A program made the position numbers and the translations under genes. Shown in pieces: positions 1 to 8,233 of a stretch of 64,000 bases of DNA. Numbering within the stretch: position 1 is the first letter of the stretch; each line of letters starts with the position of its first letter. The notes under the pieces were generated by a model. It ran no database searches and was not told the DNA's origin. It saw nothing but the letters and a program-made list of their open reading frames with translations. The DNA comes from an uncultured bacterium (GTDB taxonomy: Bacteria > Bacteroidota > Bacteroidia > Bacteroidales > UBA932): contig CASGCS010000017.1 of the NCBI GenBank assembly GCA_949300025.1, positions 104,867-168,866 on the forward strand, given 5' to 3'.

Positions 1-420
1 CTTCAGGTAAGGCAATTCGTGAAAATTGTCGTTGTATGTCGTGTCAGGGTTTATTACCGAAGGATTGTTGAAATAGCCGTCGGTATTCCATACGAACATG
101 CGCTGGTTTGTGACCTCATGTTTGAAAAAATAGGTGTTCAGAAGCCTGGGAGTGGCCCTTATCAGACTGTCCTTATATGCCCAGATACTGTCTCTTACAG
201 CCCTTTTCATCTCTCTCTTGCTTAGTTGCGGCTTTGCGAATATGTCTACGGAATCCGCCGGGGCCGAAAGTGAGTCTACAACTGCGGCAAGCGTGTCCGC
301 CGGCAGCAGGACTGTTGTGTCCGCCTCGGGCAAGGAGTCTTTTTCCTGAGCCTGTGCAGCTGTATAAAGCGTACAGAACAGGAGTGCAAGAATATATGTC
401 TTTTTCAGTGTAACCTGCAT
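1..420 (-). CDS. Exported outer-membrane protein, porin-like (partial, C-terminus beyond window)
   Basis: The N-terminal 140 residues are visible; the gene runs off the left edge, so no stop codon is seen. It opens with a signal peptide (MQVTLKKTYILALL, then TAAQAQ as likely cleavage region), followed by an acidic Ser/Thr/Ala/Asp-rich linker and a segment LLNTYFFKHEVTNQRMFVWN ending in a D-TTYND motif. From memory this last segment resembles the start of Bacteroidota 'putative porin' outer-membrane proteins; this is a recollection, not a search. The ATG at 418-420 is chosen because it begins the signal peptide. A TATGTTTG -7 box lies at 440-447 on this strand. It is a separate unit from the SIS gene, whose terminator lies between them. 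Confidence 0.6.
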   Translation of the reverse strand, partial: MQVTLKKTYILALLFCTLYTAAQAQEKDSLPEADTTVLLPADTLAAVVDSLSAPADSVDIFAKPQLSKREMKRAVRDSIWAYKDSLIRATPRLLNTYFFKHEVTNQRMFVWNTDGYFNNPSVINPDTTYNDNFHELPYLK

Positions 421-439
421 CGGGATAATTTCCAGGCTG

Positions 440-447
440 CAAACATA
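440..447 (-). promoter_or_regulatory. -7 box for the left-edge porin-like gene
   Basis: On the minus strand this reads TATGTTTG, matching the Bacteroidota TAnnTTTG -7 element, 20 bases upstream of the start codon. No clear TTTG lies 19 bases further upstream, so it is a partial match. Confidence 0.35.
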
Positions 448-460
448 CAAAAAAATAGAT

Positions 461-501
461 AAAAAAAAGGACAGCCGGCGGCATATGTGGCCGCGGCTGT
501 C
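461..501 (-). terminator. Rho-independent terminator after the SIS-domain gene
   Basis: A GC-rich inverted repeat (GACAGCCGGCGGC at 470-482 against GCCGCGGCTGTC at 490-501) is followed on the minus strand by eight T residues (461-468). It closes the SIS/MFS/ROK transcription unit ahead of the porin-like gene. Confidence 0.8.
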
Positions 502-528
502 TCTCTTCTTTATGGCTTTTTACCTGAA

Positions 529-1290
529 TTACAGGCAGGAAACTCTCTCTTTGTAAACTCTCAGACACTCGTCGAGTCTGTCCTGGGCTGTTGTGTCGCC
601 CGGAACATTGTGCGACGGGTGGATATAGAGTTTTACACCTCTGTCTGCCAGAATTTCTGCAACAGTCGTTACTGTCATCCACACCAGGGTTACGAATGCG
701 AGTGTAGAGACAGGTCCTACCTTGTCAAAGTGGTTTTTCAAGGGAACGCTTGCATCTACGAGCGGTGCACATGAGTCCACTACGACATCTGCAATCTCAA
801 AGAGGTTCTTTCCGCATGAGTGGCGGCTCTTCTTGCCCTTTGTCTCAGCCGCAGAACCGAATACTACTACCTTCATTCCCATCTCTTTTGCCTTGAGTGC
901 AACCTCGATGTTCACACCGTTTATGCCTGTATGTGAAAAAATCCACATGGTGTCTCTCTTGTCGAAATTGTAAGCCTTCATGATGGCATCTCCGTATCCC
1001 TCGGCTCTTTCAAGATAGAGGAACTGATGGATGCCCATCTGGCCAGTGATGCCGGTGAAGAATGTCATTGGCAGTTCTACAATGGGATGGAATCCTACGA
1101 AACCTCCGATACGGGGATACATCTCCTCTACGGGAATTGTAGCGTGTCCGCAGCCGAAAGTGTGCACCCATCTGCCAGACTGGATTGAATCTGCCATGAG
1201 CTCTGCTGCCTTTTTGATGTTGTCCAACTGTGTCGCCTCGATTTTGGCCTGAACCTCACGGGCTTTTTTTAACCATTCTAATGCTAACAT
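529..1290 (-). CDS. SIS-domain sugar-phosphate binding protein (UPF0309/sugar isomerase type)
   Basis: This 253-residue protein has the layout of stand-alone SIS-domain proteins annotated as 'sugar isomerase domain-containing' (UPF0309-like). An N-terminal helix (1-40) precedes FGCGHATIP (about 45-53). A second nucleotide-fold half carries FSHTGINGVNIEVALKAKE. SIS domains bind phosphosugars, as in MurNAc-6P etherase and GlcN-6P isomerases; the exact substrate cannot be read from the sequence. It is the last gene of a same-strand set with an MFS carrier and a ROK kinase, which suggests it acts on the phosphorylated product of that kinase. The gap to the MFS gene is 46 bases. An etherase role similar to MurQ is possible but not shown. 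Confidence 0.75.
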   Translation of the reverse strand: MLALEWLKKAREVQAKIEATQLDNIKKAAELMADSIQSGRWVHTFGCGHATIPVEEMYPRIGGFVGFHPIVELPMTFFTGITGQMGIHQFLYLERAEGYGDAIMKAYNFDKRDTMWIFSHTGINGVNIEVALKAKEMGMKVVVFGSAAETKGKKSRHSCGKNLFEIADVVVDSCAPLVDASVPLKNHFDKVGPVSTLAFVTLVWMTVTTVAEILADRGVKLYIHPSHNVPGDTTAQDRLDECLRVYKERVSCL

Positions 1291-1336
1291 GTCAATCTGT
1301 TTTAGTTGTATTAATATGTTGTTAATTCAGTTCTCT

Positions 1337-2521
1337 CTATTTTATCGCACTCTTTCCGGAGCCTGCTGTAAAGAGTATTATAATCATGACCATGCATCCC
1401 CCTATCATCAGCGGAAATTTTGCTATGCCGAGGAAGCCGAGCAGATAGTTGAGCAGGGAGTTTCCTACAAGGCATGCCGAAATCGCTATGCTGAATGCAG
1501 TTCCTGACATCTCTTTATATAACCCTCCGAGTACGCTCAGCACTATGGGCACGGTGGATGTTATGCCGAATCCTATAAGCAGCGTGCCCGCTATGGCTAT
1601 GCTCTGTGGGTTCATGCCTGACGCTGCGCTTATCTTCTGTGCAAAGGTGAGTATTGCCACTCCTGCAAGAGCGATTATCATTCCTGCGGCAATAATCGTT
1701 CTCTTTGAGAATTTCCTCAGTATGAAACCTGCGCACAGACGCCCTATCGCAAGGCCTATAAGTACGAAACTCAAGGCTATGCCTGCGGAAATCTCATTGA
1801 AATTCTCTATGTTTATAAGATATTGCGATATTCTGTTGTTCGTAATGCCCTCTACCGCACCCTGGAAAAAGAGAGTGAAGCAGAAGATTATAAACAGGGG
1901 AGAGGTAATGAGTTTCATTATCTTTCCTGAAGAGGCCCCTTCTCCTCCGCTCTTGGCTCCCTGGAATTTCATTGTCATGTAGAAAACCGAAACCGCAACC
2001 ATTATTACCGCAATGGCGGCAAGTATGCTTTTGTATGAGACTATTCCGGAGAGGGCTGGAATGGAGTAGGTGGTTGCAATGGCGCCCACGCAGTAGAAAA
2101 GGCCGAGGAACATGATGTTGCGGTCTCTGTTGCTGTCTGTGGAGACATCGGAGGCCAGAGCGTTAGTGGAGCCGTTTATAAGGCCTCCGCTTATACCCAG
2201 GGCCAGTATTCCGATTATGAGCACCGTAAATGAAGATGCGTAGGCGATAAGGAAGAGCCCTGCCGCTCCTATCAGGTTCTGGATGATCATTACAGGCTTG
2301 TAACCCTTCCTGTCTACCACCGGCCCGAATATGAGCGATCCTGCGAGCGTTCCTATCGGAAGTATCGCTGCAAGGGTGGCAGACATCCTGTCATCCAGTC
2401 CGTATTCTGCCGCCACCGCCGGAAGAATGGCTCCTAGGGTCAGAAATGCCACTCCGAAAAATATGATGCCTATGCATGAGGCGATATATTGCAGTCTGGG
2501 ATTTGCTGATTGTGAATTCAT
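1337..2521 (-). CDS. MFS transporter, probable sugar carrier
   Basis: 394 residues with about twelve hydrophobic segments and the arrangement of a major facilitator permease. The cytoplasmic loop 2-3 motif region reads GPVVDRKGYKP (about 66-76), the usual D-R-x-G signature. A hydrophilic central loop (about 190-205) separates the two six-helix halves. It sits 18 bases downstream of a ROK kinase gene and upstream of an SIS protein, so a sugar or amino sugar is the likely cargo (inference). The start is the ATG giving a short polar N-terminus before helix 1. It differs from the FucP/GluP-type carrier at 26152-27432 and belongs to a different MFS subgroup. Confidence 0.8.
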   Translation of the reverse strand: MNSQSANPRLQYIASCIGIIFFGVAFLTLGAILPAVAAEYGLDDRMSATLAAILPIGTLAGSLIFGPVVDRKGYKPVMIIQNLIGAAGLFLIAYASSFTVLIIGILALGISGGLINGSTNALASDVSTDSNRDRNIMFLGLFYCVGAIATTYSIPALSGIVSYKSILAAIAVIMVAVSVFYMTMKFQGAKSGGEGASSGKIMKLITSPLFIIFCFTLFFQGAVEGITNNRISQYLINIENFNEISAGIALSFVLIGLAIGRLCAGFILRKFSKRTIIAAGMIIALAGVAILTFAQKISAASGMNPQSIAIAGTLLIGFGITSTVPIVLSVLGGLYKEMSGTAFSIAISACLVGNSLLNYLLGFLGIAKFPLMIGGCMVMIIILFTAGSGKSAIK

Positions 2522-2539
2522 ATCGTTTCTGTTTTACCG

Positions 2540-3502
2540 TTATTTCTTTCTCTTTTTTGCAATGTTTATGGCTATGGCCCCGGCACCGTACAGGCCTGCG
2601 AGTTTTGGCAGTGCAGTAGGCATGAACTTCACTTCCCTGATGCTTATCGGCTGTGCCCACTTGCACGCTTCTTCATATATTCTCCCGATAAACTGTGCTG
2701 CAGGACCGAATACGCCGCCGCCGAAGACAAGTATCTGCGGGTTGAAGAGGCTTACAACGTTGGCTGCGGCCATCCCCCACATCTCTATGGCCTGGTCTAT
2801 GACCTTTACGGCAATCTCATCGTTGTTTTCGTAGGCTCTGAATACATGGTATGAGGTGACCTTTTCCAGTTCTATGTCGCGCAACTCCCCTTTATATTCC
2901 GGCATGAGGGTGAGGAATTTCCTTGCCTGGGTGGCAAGTCCGTCTCCCGAGGCATGTGTCTCGAAACAGCCGCACTTGTCGTAAAAACTGTCGTATGGCG
3001 GTTTGAGCGCCATCCAGCCTATGGCCCCGACAATGTCGGAGTTTCCGTGCAGTACGACTCCGTCTATGAGTATTCCAAGCCCTATGCCTGTTCCGACGGC
3101 CATAAATACGGCATTGTCGCAATTTCTGGCGCAGCCGGCTATCACCTCTCCAAGTATGTAGCAGGTTCTGTCGCTCTCTATGCATATCAGGGAATTGGGA
3201 ACAGCTGCCGCTATATGCTCCTGCAGCGGATACTCTTCCCAGCCCGGAATGTTGGGGCACCAGACGGTCCCCTTTTTGGAATAGGCTATCCCGGGTACGC
3301 ATATTCCTATGTATTTCTTCTCTCTCTTTGTTATCTTGTTTTCTTTGAGCAGTTCCGAAATGAGTTCGACCATCAGTTCGGCTACTGCAGCCCCCTCTCT
3401 TTCATCAAGAAGGGCCACCTTGCTCTCCGCAATCTCTCCGTTTGCATCGAAAAGCGCCGCCGTGATTTTTGTTCCGCCCAAGTCGACTCCAATGTAGACC
3501 AT
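2540..3502 (-). CDS. ROK-family sugar kinase with a degenerate zinc site
   Basis: 320 residues. The N-terminal phosphate-binding motif GVDLGGTK (about 5-12) and the second ATPase motif AVGTGIGLG (about 135-143) mark an actin-fold ROK sugar kinase; the likely catalytic aspartate is D111 in ESDRTCYILGE. The family zinc site is unusual. The GELGH segment is replaced by GAIGWM (159-164), so the histidine ligand is tryptophan, and CxCGxxGCxE is shortened to CGCFE (177-181). This suggests a divergent substrate group rather than a standard glucokinase. It follows the nicotinate phosphoribosyltransferase gene by 14 bases and precedes the MFS gene by 18, so it is probably co-transcribed with the carrier. 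Substrate is unknown. Confidence 0.8.
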   Translation of the reverse strand: MVYIGVDLGGTKITAALFDANGEIAESKVALLDEREGAAVAELMVELISELLKENKITKREKKYIGICVPGIAYSKKGTVWCPNIPGWEEYPLQEHIAAAVPNSLICIESDRTCYILGEVIAGCARNCDNAVFMAVGTGIGLGILIDGVVLHGNSDIVGAIGWMALKPPYDSFYDKCGCFETHASGDGLATQARKFLTLMPEYKGELRDIELEKVTSYHVFRAYENNDEIAVKVIDQAIEMWGMAAANVVSLFNPQILVFGGGVFGPAAQFIGRIYEEACKWAQPISIREVKFMPTALPKLAGLYGAGAIAINIAKKRKK

Positions 3503-3516
3503 CTCTATTCTGTTTG

Positions 3517-4986
3517 TCAGTTGTTGTAATTTTTGATTTCGCGTATAAGGTCGTTTATAAGCTTCATCTTCAAGTCATACAGGTCGTCCGATATGTCGGC
3601 CTTGTAGAAGTGGGGGTTGATGAGCCTGCGTTCGGTTTCATTGAAACTCATAAGATTGGAGAGATAATATTGCTGCTTTTCCGGCAGTGGAATGTCTTTC
3701 ATAATCACCTTTCCGTTTTTCATTACCTGCTCCTGGAGCTTTTTCCAAGTGTAACTTCCCTTTTGGAAGGTCTTGTTACGGGTCTCGTCAAACTCGCTTC
3801 TTATATGGAGTTCTTCCAGAGCCTCTATCTGCCTGCTCATGCTGTCTCCTCTCAGGCAGGTTATGTCTGCCTTGAACATGCCGTTCTGGATTATTCTGTA
3901 TGTTATCTGAAATCCGGGATTTATGAGTTTGGATTTGTCTTCAGATCTTTTCAATACGGGGTTTCCGTCTATCTGCACCAGTTTATATACATTTCCGAAA
4001 CAGGGATTGTGCTTGCTTGTGGCAATGGCGTCGCCGACTCCGTAGGAATCTATCATCGCGCCCTGGCGCTCAAGTTCGGTAATCAGATATTCATCGAGAG
4101 AGTTTGTGGCGAATATCTTGCAATTGGTGAATCCAGCCTTGTCGAGAATGTCACGGCATCTGCGCGAAAGATAGGTGAGATCTCCGCTGTCAAGCCTTAT
4201 GCCGAAGCCCTGCGGATAGTCATTGTCTATGCCGCATTCGTTGTATGCCCTTATTGCATTCTTCAGCCCGCAGTTCAGCGTATCGTATGTATCTATCAGC
4301 AGAATCAGAGGCTCTCCGCGATGTGTCTCTATATATGTCTTGAAGGCGTTGAACTCTCCCTCCAGCGAACAGCCGAACGAGGTTACGTAACTGTGAGCCA
4401 TGGTTCCCGAACAGGGAACGTCGAAAAGCGCTGAAGTGAGTATGTTGGATGAATTTGCACACCCTCCGATTATCGCGGCCTTGGCTCCGTAGGTTGCAGC
4501 CCAGGGCCCGTGCGCCCTTCTGGAGCCGAATTCGCTCACCGGTTTCCGGGTGCTTCTTGTAACGCGGCTTGCTTTCGTGGCTATGGCCATCTGGTGGTTC
4601 ATTATGCAGAGCAGCGGGGTTTCTAGTACCTGAGCTTCTATTATCGGCGCCTCTATCGTGATTATAGGCTGTTTGGGAAAGGCAATCTCTCCTTCGCGCA
4701 TGGCGTAGACATTGCCGGTAAACCGCATTTTTGAAAGATACTCCCTGAACTCCGCATATTCGTCTCCGGGTATGAATTTCTCAAAAAAAGCAGCCCCCTC
4801 GCTGCCTATGCCTTCAATCATTTCCAAAGATTCCTTTATTCCCGAGACTACCGCCCAGTTGTTTTTGTCGGGGGCGTCTCTGAAAAAAAGGTTGAAAATT
4901 GCAACCTTGTCTTTCATACCGGCCTGGTAGAAAGATTTTCCCATTGTGTACTGGTATTTGTCTGAGCAATAACTGATGTTAATCAT
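3517..4986 (-). CDS. pncB: Nicotinate phosphoribosyltransferase
   Basis: 489 residues, the usual length for the longer PncB/NAPRT class. It makes nicotinate mononucleotide from nicotinate and PRPP, an entry point for NAD salvage, coupled to ATP hydrolysis. Visible signatures are EFGSRRAHGP (152-161), GTMAHS (194-199, carrying the histidine that is phosphorylated in this family) and IRLDSGD (263-269). SYGVGDAIATS follows in the C-terminal half. It starts at ATG 4986 with MINISYCSDKYQ, typical of the family N-terminus. It is the first gene of a minus-strand run that continues into ROK, MFS and SIS genes. A -7 box lies about 45 bases upstream. The NAD gene nadD is also in this window but in another operon. 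Confidence 0.93.
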   Translation of the reverse strand: MINISYCSDKYQYTMGKSFYQAGMKDKVAIFNLFFRDAPDKNNWAVVSGIKESLEMIEGIGSEGAAFFEKFIPGDEYAEFREYLSKMRFTGNVYAMREGEIAFPKQPIITIEAPIIEAQVLETPLLCIMNHQMAIATKASRVTRSTRKPVSEFGSRRAHGPWAATYGAKAAIIGGCANSSNILTSALFDVPCSGTMAHSYVTSFGCSLEGEFNAFKTYIETHRGEPLILLIDTYDTLNCGLKNAIRAYNECGIDNDYPQGFGIRLDSGDLTYLSRRCRDILDKAGFTNCKIFATNSLDEYLITELERQGAMIDSYGVGDAIATSKHNPCFGNVYKLVQIDGNPVLKRSEDKSKLINPGFQITYRIIQNGMFKADITCLRGDSMSRQIEALEELHIRSEFDETRNKTFQKGSYTWKKLQEQVMKNGKVIMKDIPLPEKQQYYLSNLMSFNETERRLINPHFYKADISDDLYDLKMKLINDLIREIKNYNN

Positions 4987-5029
4987 TTCGTAAAAACGGT
5001 TTGTTGAAAATAAAAACTCAGTCGGGTAG

Positions 5030-5037
5030 CAAAGATA
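5030..5037 (-). promoter_or_regulatory. -7 box for the nicotinate phosphoribosyltransferase operon
   Basis: Minus strand reads TATCTTTG (TAnnTTTG consensus), 44 bases before the start codon. No clear -33 TTTG is seen at the usual 19-base distance. Confidence 0.45.
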
Positions 5038-5081
5038 CTAATATATTTTATCCTTTTTCTCTTTTTTTGGTACATTTTAAG

Positions 5082-5089
5082 TAGTTTTG
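5082..5089 (+). promoter_or_regulatory. -7 box before the kinase-RapZ fusion
   Basis: TAGTTTTG matches TAnnTTTG about 52 bases ahead of the ATG at 5141. The spacing to a good -33 TTTG is not met, so support is partial. It explains why the TTG at 5087 is unlikely to be the start codon. Confidence 0.4.
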
Positions 5090-5140
5090 CAGACAGATAG
5101 GCAGGGCGGAGTACATCCCCCGAAAAGGATTATTCAGAGC

Positions 5141-6562
5141 ATGAAGCAGATAGAAGAACTTTTCAGACAATACACAGGCTGCACGGCCGCCGATATGTAC
5201 GAACTCCCCTCAAGCGGAAGCAACCGCAGGTATTTCAGGGTAAGCGGCGGAGGCATGACGCTGATAGGTGCGAAAGGAACCTCCATAGATGAAAACAGGG
5301 CTTTCATAGAGATAGACAGGCATTTTCATGCGAAGGGGCTCGCCGTGCCGGAAGTGTTGGCTGTCAGCGATGACATGCAGTTCTATTTACAGGAAGATTT
5401 GGGAGACGTAACCCTTTTCAACAGAATTTCTCAGGGGCGGGAATCGGGAAACTATTCGGAAAAGGAGATAGAATTGTTGAAAAAGACCATATCTGCTCTT
5501 CCCAAGATTCAGTTTGAAGGGGGCAAGGGGCTGGACTATTCGGTCTGCTTTCCACAGCCGGAATTCGACGAAAGGATGATTTCGTTTGACCTGAATTACT
5601 TCAAATATTGTTTCTTAAAGGCTACTGGGTTGGAATTCAGTGAAATAAAGTTGCATGAGGATTTCAGTAAATTCTCCGAAGATCTGTTGAAGACGGCTTC
5701 AGACGAGACATTCCTGTACAGGGACTTTCAGGCCCGCAATGTAATGCTGGTGAATGACGAACCCTATTTCATAGATTTTCAGGGTGGCAGAAAGGGGCCC
5801 TTTTATTATGACCTGGCATCGTTCGTATGGCAGGCCAGGGCAAACTATTCGCAGCAGGTGAAGGAGATATTGATAAACTGCTATCGGGATGCTCTGAGCA
5901 GATATGTGGAGGTGCCGGGCGACGAGTTTTACAGGAAACTGCGCATTTTTGTCCTTTTCAGAACCATGCAGGTGCTCGGAGCCTACGGTTTCAGGGGATA
6001 TTTTGAGAAGAAGCCTCATTTTCTGCAGAGCGTGCCGTTTGCCATCGACAATCTAAGAAAACTGATTCACGATGCTCCGTTTACCGAGTACCCTTACATA
6101 CAGCATATTCTGGAATCTCTTACCAATATGCGCCAGTTTACAGACCTGATTGAAGAGAAACGGTTGGAAGTGAGAATATTCAGTTTTGCATACAAAAAGG
6201 GAATACCCTCGGACGAAAGCGGAAACGGCGGAGGGTACGTGTTTGATTGCAGAGCGATAGAAAACCCGGGAAAGTATGACCACTTCAAACATTTTACCGG
6301 ACTGGACGCAGAGGTTATAAAGTTCCTGGAAGACGACGGGGGGGTGACCAGATTCATGCAGAATGTCTACAGCCTTGCGGACGCTCACGTGAAAAGGTAT
6401 ATAGAGCGTAAATTTACAAACCTGATGTTCTGTTTCGGCTGTACCGGAGGACAGCACCGTTCAGTATACTGTGCGCAGCATCTGGCCGAATACATAGCGA
6501 AGCGGTATAATGTTGTGGTGAAACTGGTTCACAGAGAGCAGGGAATAGAACAGGAACTGTAA
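5141..6562 (+). CDS. APH/AmgK-type sugar kinase fused to a RapZ C-terminal domain
   Basis: 473 residues in two parts. Residues 1-330 form an aminoglycoside-phosphotransferase-like kinase: a SGSNRRYFRV glycine-rich start, the catalytic loop YRDFQARN (about 191-198) and the metal-binding FIDFQGG (about 210). Residues from about 340 match the C-terminal domain of the RNase adapter RapZ: FSFAYKKGIP, a TGLD segment and FGCTGGQHRSV (about 432). APH-type kinases of the AmgK group phosphorylate the anomeric carbon of MurNAc or GlcNAc; in enterobacteria RapZ senses glucosamine-6-phosphate. The next gene, 10 bases on, is a MurU-like nucleotidyltransferase, the usual AmgK partner. An upstream TTG at 5087 would overlap the -7 box, so the ATG at 5141 is preferred. 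The domains are clear; a coupled kinase/sensor role is inference. Confidence 0.85.
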   Translation: MKQIEELFRQYTGCTAADMYELPSSGSNRRYFRVSGGGMTLIGAKGTSIDENRAFIEIDRHFHAKGLAVPEVLAVSDDMQFYLQEDLGDVTLFNRISQGRESGNYSEKEIELLKKTISALPKIQFEGGKGLDYSVCFPQPEFDERMISFDLNYFKYCFLKATGLEFSEIKLHEDFSKFSEDLLKTASDETFLYRDFQARNVMLVNDEPYFIDFQGGRKGPFYYDLASFVWQARANYSQQVKEILINCYRDALSRYVEVPGDEFYRKLRIFVLFRTMQVLGAYGFRGYFEKKPHFLQSVPFAIDNLRKLIHDAPFTEYPYIQHILESLTNMRQFTDLIEEKRLEVRIFSFAYKKGIPSDESGNGGGYVFDCRAIENPGKYDHFKHFTGLDAEVIKFLEDDGGVTRFMQNVYSLADAHVKRYIERKFTNLMFCFGCTGGQHRSVYCAQHLAEYIAKRYNVVVKLVHREQGIEQEL

Positions 6563-6572
6563 TGGAGCGAGT

Positions 6573-7355
6573 ATGAAAGCGATGATTTTTGCCGCAGGGT
6601 TGGGGACCAGATTAAGACCCCTGACCGATAACATGCCGAAAGCGCTGGTAAAGGTGTGCGGCAAGACTCTTCTGGAATATTCCATAGAAAAGTTGAAAGC
6701 TGCCGGTTTTACGCAGATTGTTATAAATGTCCACCATTTTGCGGATATGATAATGGAGTATGTGAGGGAGAGGGGCTCGTTCGGTGTTGAAATCTTTTTT
6801 TCGGACGAAAGCGATCTGCTGCGTGAAACGGGAGGGGGTATAAGGCATGCCGCACCGCTGCTTGACGGCGGAGAGCCTTTCCTTGTACACAATGTGGATA
6901 TTCTTTCCAATCTCGATATTGAGGCAATGATAAAAAGCCGCGACGCCGGGGCATTGGCCACGCTGCTTGTGAGCAACCGTCAGACGAGCCGTTATCTGCT
7001 TTTCGATACCGGCGGAGGGCTGGTCGGCTGGATGAATGTCGGGAGCGGTGAGGTGCGCTCTCCGTTTGCGGAGTTGAAACGGAGGCCGCAGGAGAATGCT
7101 CCATTCGATTATAAAGGGTTTGTCGCCTCGCGCGGACTTGCAATGCATGCTTTCGACGGTGTACATCTCATCTCTCCGGAGATTTTCGGATTGATGGCAC
7201 AGTGGCCCGAAAGGTTTTCAATAATAGATTTCTATCTTTCGGTATGCGATACGCATAAAATTGCAGCCTATATGCAGCCAGGGCTTCAGATGGTGGATGT
7301 AGGCAAGCCGGATTCGCTTCATGAGGCGGAGTCGCGCTTCTTTCCCTGCCTGTAG
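6573..7355 (+). CDS. MurU-like sugar-1-phosphate nucleotidyltransferase
   Basis: 260 residues of a nucleotidyltransferase fold. The N-terminal nucleotide-binding signature is GLGTRLRPLTDNMPKAL (about 9-25). HNVDILSNLD (about 106-115) carries the metal-binding Asp, and GETGG-like RETGGGIRH lies before it. The length and the pairing with an AmgK-type kinase resemble the AmgK/MurU route, in which MurNAc-1-phosphate is converted to UDP-MurNAc, bypassing de novo synthesis. Substrate specificity is inferred from context only; other hexose-1-phosphates are possible. The ten-base gap indicates co-transcription with the fusion kinase. Its last 37 bases overlap the 3' end of the convergent BASS gene on the opposite strand. 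Confidence 0.82.
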   Translation: MKAMIFAAGLGTRLRPLTDNMPKALVKVCGKTLLEYSIEKLKAAGFTQIVINVHHFADMIMEYVRERGSFGVEIFFSDESDLLRETGGGIRHAAPLLDGGEPFLVHNVDILSNLDIEAMIKSRDAGALATLLVSNRQTSRYLLFDTGGGLVGWMNVGSGEVRSPFAELKRRPQENAPFDYKGFVASRGLAMHAFDGVHLISPEIFGLMAQWPERFSIIDFYLSVCDTHKIAAYMQPGLQMVDVGKPDSLHEAESRFFPCL

Positions 7356-8230
7356 AGCTGCCAACTGTTGAAAAGGTTCTGCCATATGGAGTAGAGGGCG
7401 GGGTAGACCGATGCGAGCGGATGGAGGTAGACATTGGCCATCCATATTCCGAATGCCGAGTTCTTCTGCCCGAGAGCCTGTCCGCCGGCTATTGTATCTC
7501 CATACTTTTTCCCTACCCATTTCCCGAATCCGAACTGTATGGCGCAGAAAATTATGGAGATTATCGCCACAACCGTAATGCTTCTTATGTTTTCCCTGCC
7601 GTTGGCTATTATCATGTTTATGGTCTGTCCCAGAGTTATGGTGAGCGTTACCGCCCAGATATAGAATGAAATGCCGCTGATTCTGCTTATCGCCTCATTG
7701 ATTTTAGGCAGACAGAACTGCAGGAACATGGCTACAAAGAACGGCAGCGCTATGACAGGCCCTATCTTTCTTAGAATCAGGGTAAATGATTCAAGGAACG
7801 GCATATCCTGATGTATTCCTATGAACGAGAAGTAGATTGGCGCCACGATTGCGACCATAAGGTTTCCGAGAATCGTGTAGGCGGTGATAGTCTCCCTGTT
7901 TGCCCCGAGCATACATGCTATGACAACAGATGCGGCGGCAACCGGGCATAGCACTCCGGCCAGTACCCCCTCCGCCACGATTTCATCTCCTCCAAGAGCC
8001 GTTATCAGGTAATAGCAGACTATGCTTACCACTATCTGGAAGAGCAGCAGCCATACGTTAAGCCCGCTCATGTGGATAAGTCTGAGCTGCCTTATCCTGA
8101 CAGATGAGAAGTTCATCAGCAGAATGGTGAAGATAAGGTAGGGTACAATGGCCGAAAGTTTTCCGCACCACCTGTTTATCAGGAATCCGAGTATTATGGC
8201 AACAGGAAGGACGAGACTTCTTTTGTTCAT
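7319..8230 (-). CDS. Bile acid:sodium symporter (BASS) family transporter
   Basis: 303 residues with nine or ten hydrophobic helices and the BASS/SBF arrangement. The conserved crossover segment GVLAGVLCPVAAASVVIACMLG appears around 95-115, and the second conserved segment GQALGQKNSAFGIWMAN around 252-268. These proteins move organic anions such as bile acids, pantoate or other carboxylates with sodium; the substrate is not evident here. The gene begins 3 bases after the stop of the thioredoxin-fold lipoprotein and is surely co-transcribed with it. The C-terminal tail (QGKKRDSAS) is encoded within the 37 bases that overlap the convergent nucleotidyltransferase gene. Confidence 0.85.
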   Translation of the reverse strand: MNKRSLVLPVAIILGFLINRWCGKLSAIVPYLIFTILLMNFSSVRIRQLRLIHMSGLNVWLLLFQIVVSIVCYYLITALGGDEIVAEGVLAGVLCPVAAASVVIACMLGANRETITAYTILGNLMVAIVAPIYFSFIGIHQDMPFLESFTLILRKIGPVIALPFFVAMFLQFCLPKINEAISRISGISFYIWAVTLTITLGQTINMIIANGRENIRSITVVAIISIIFCAIQFGFGKWVGKKYGDTIAGGQALGQKNSAFGIWMANVYLHPLASVYPALYSIWQNLFNSWQLYRQGKKRDSAS

Positions 8231-8233
8231 CTC

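Noticed and set aside
3469..4434. 321-codon plus-strand open frame
   Set aside because: Antisense to the nicotinate phosphoribosyltransferase gene, whose motifs are unambiguous.
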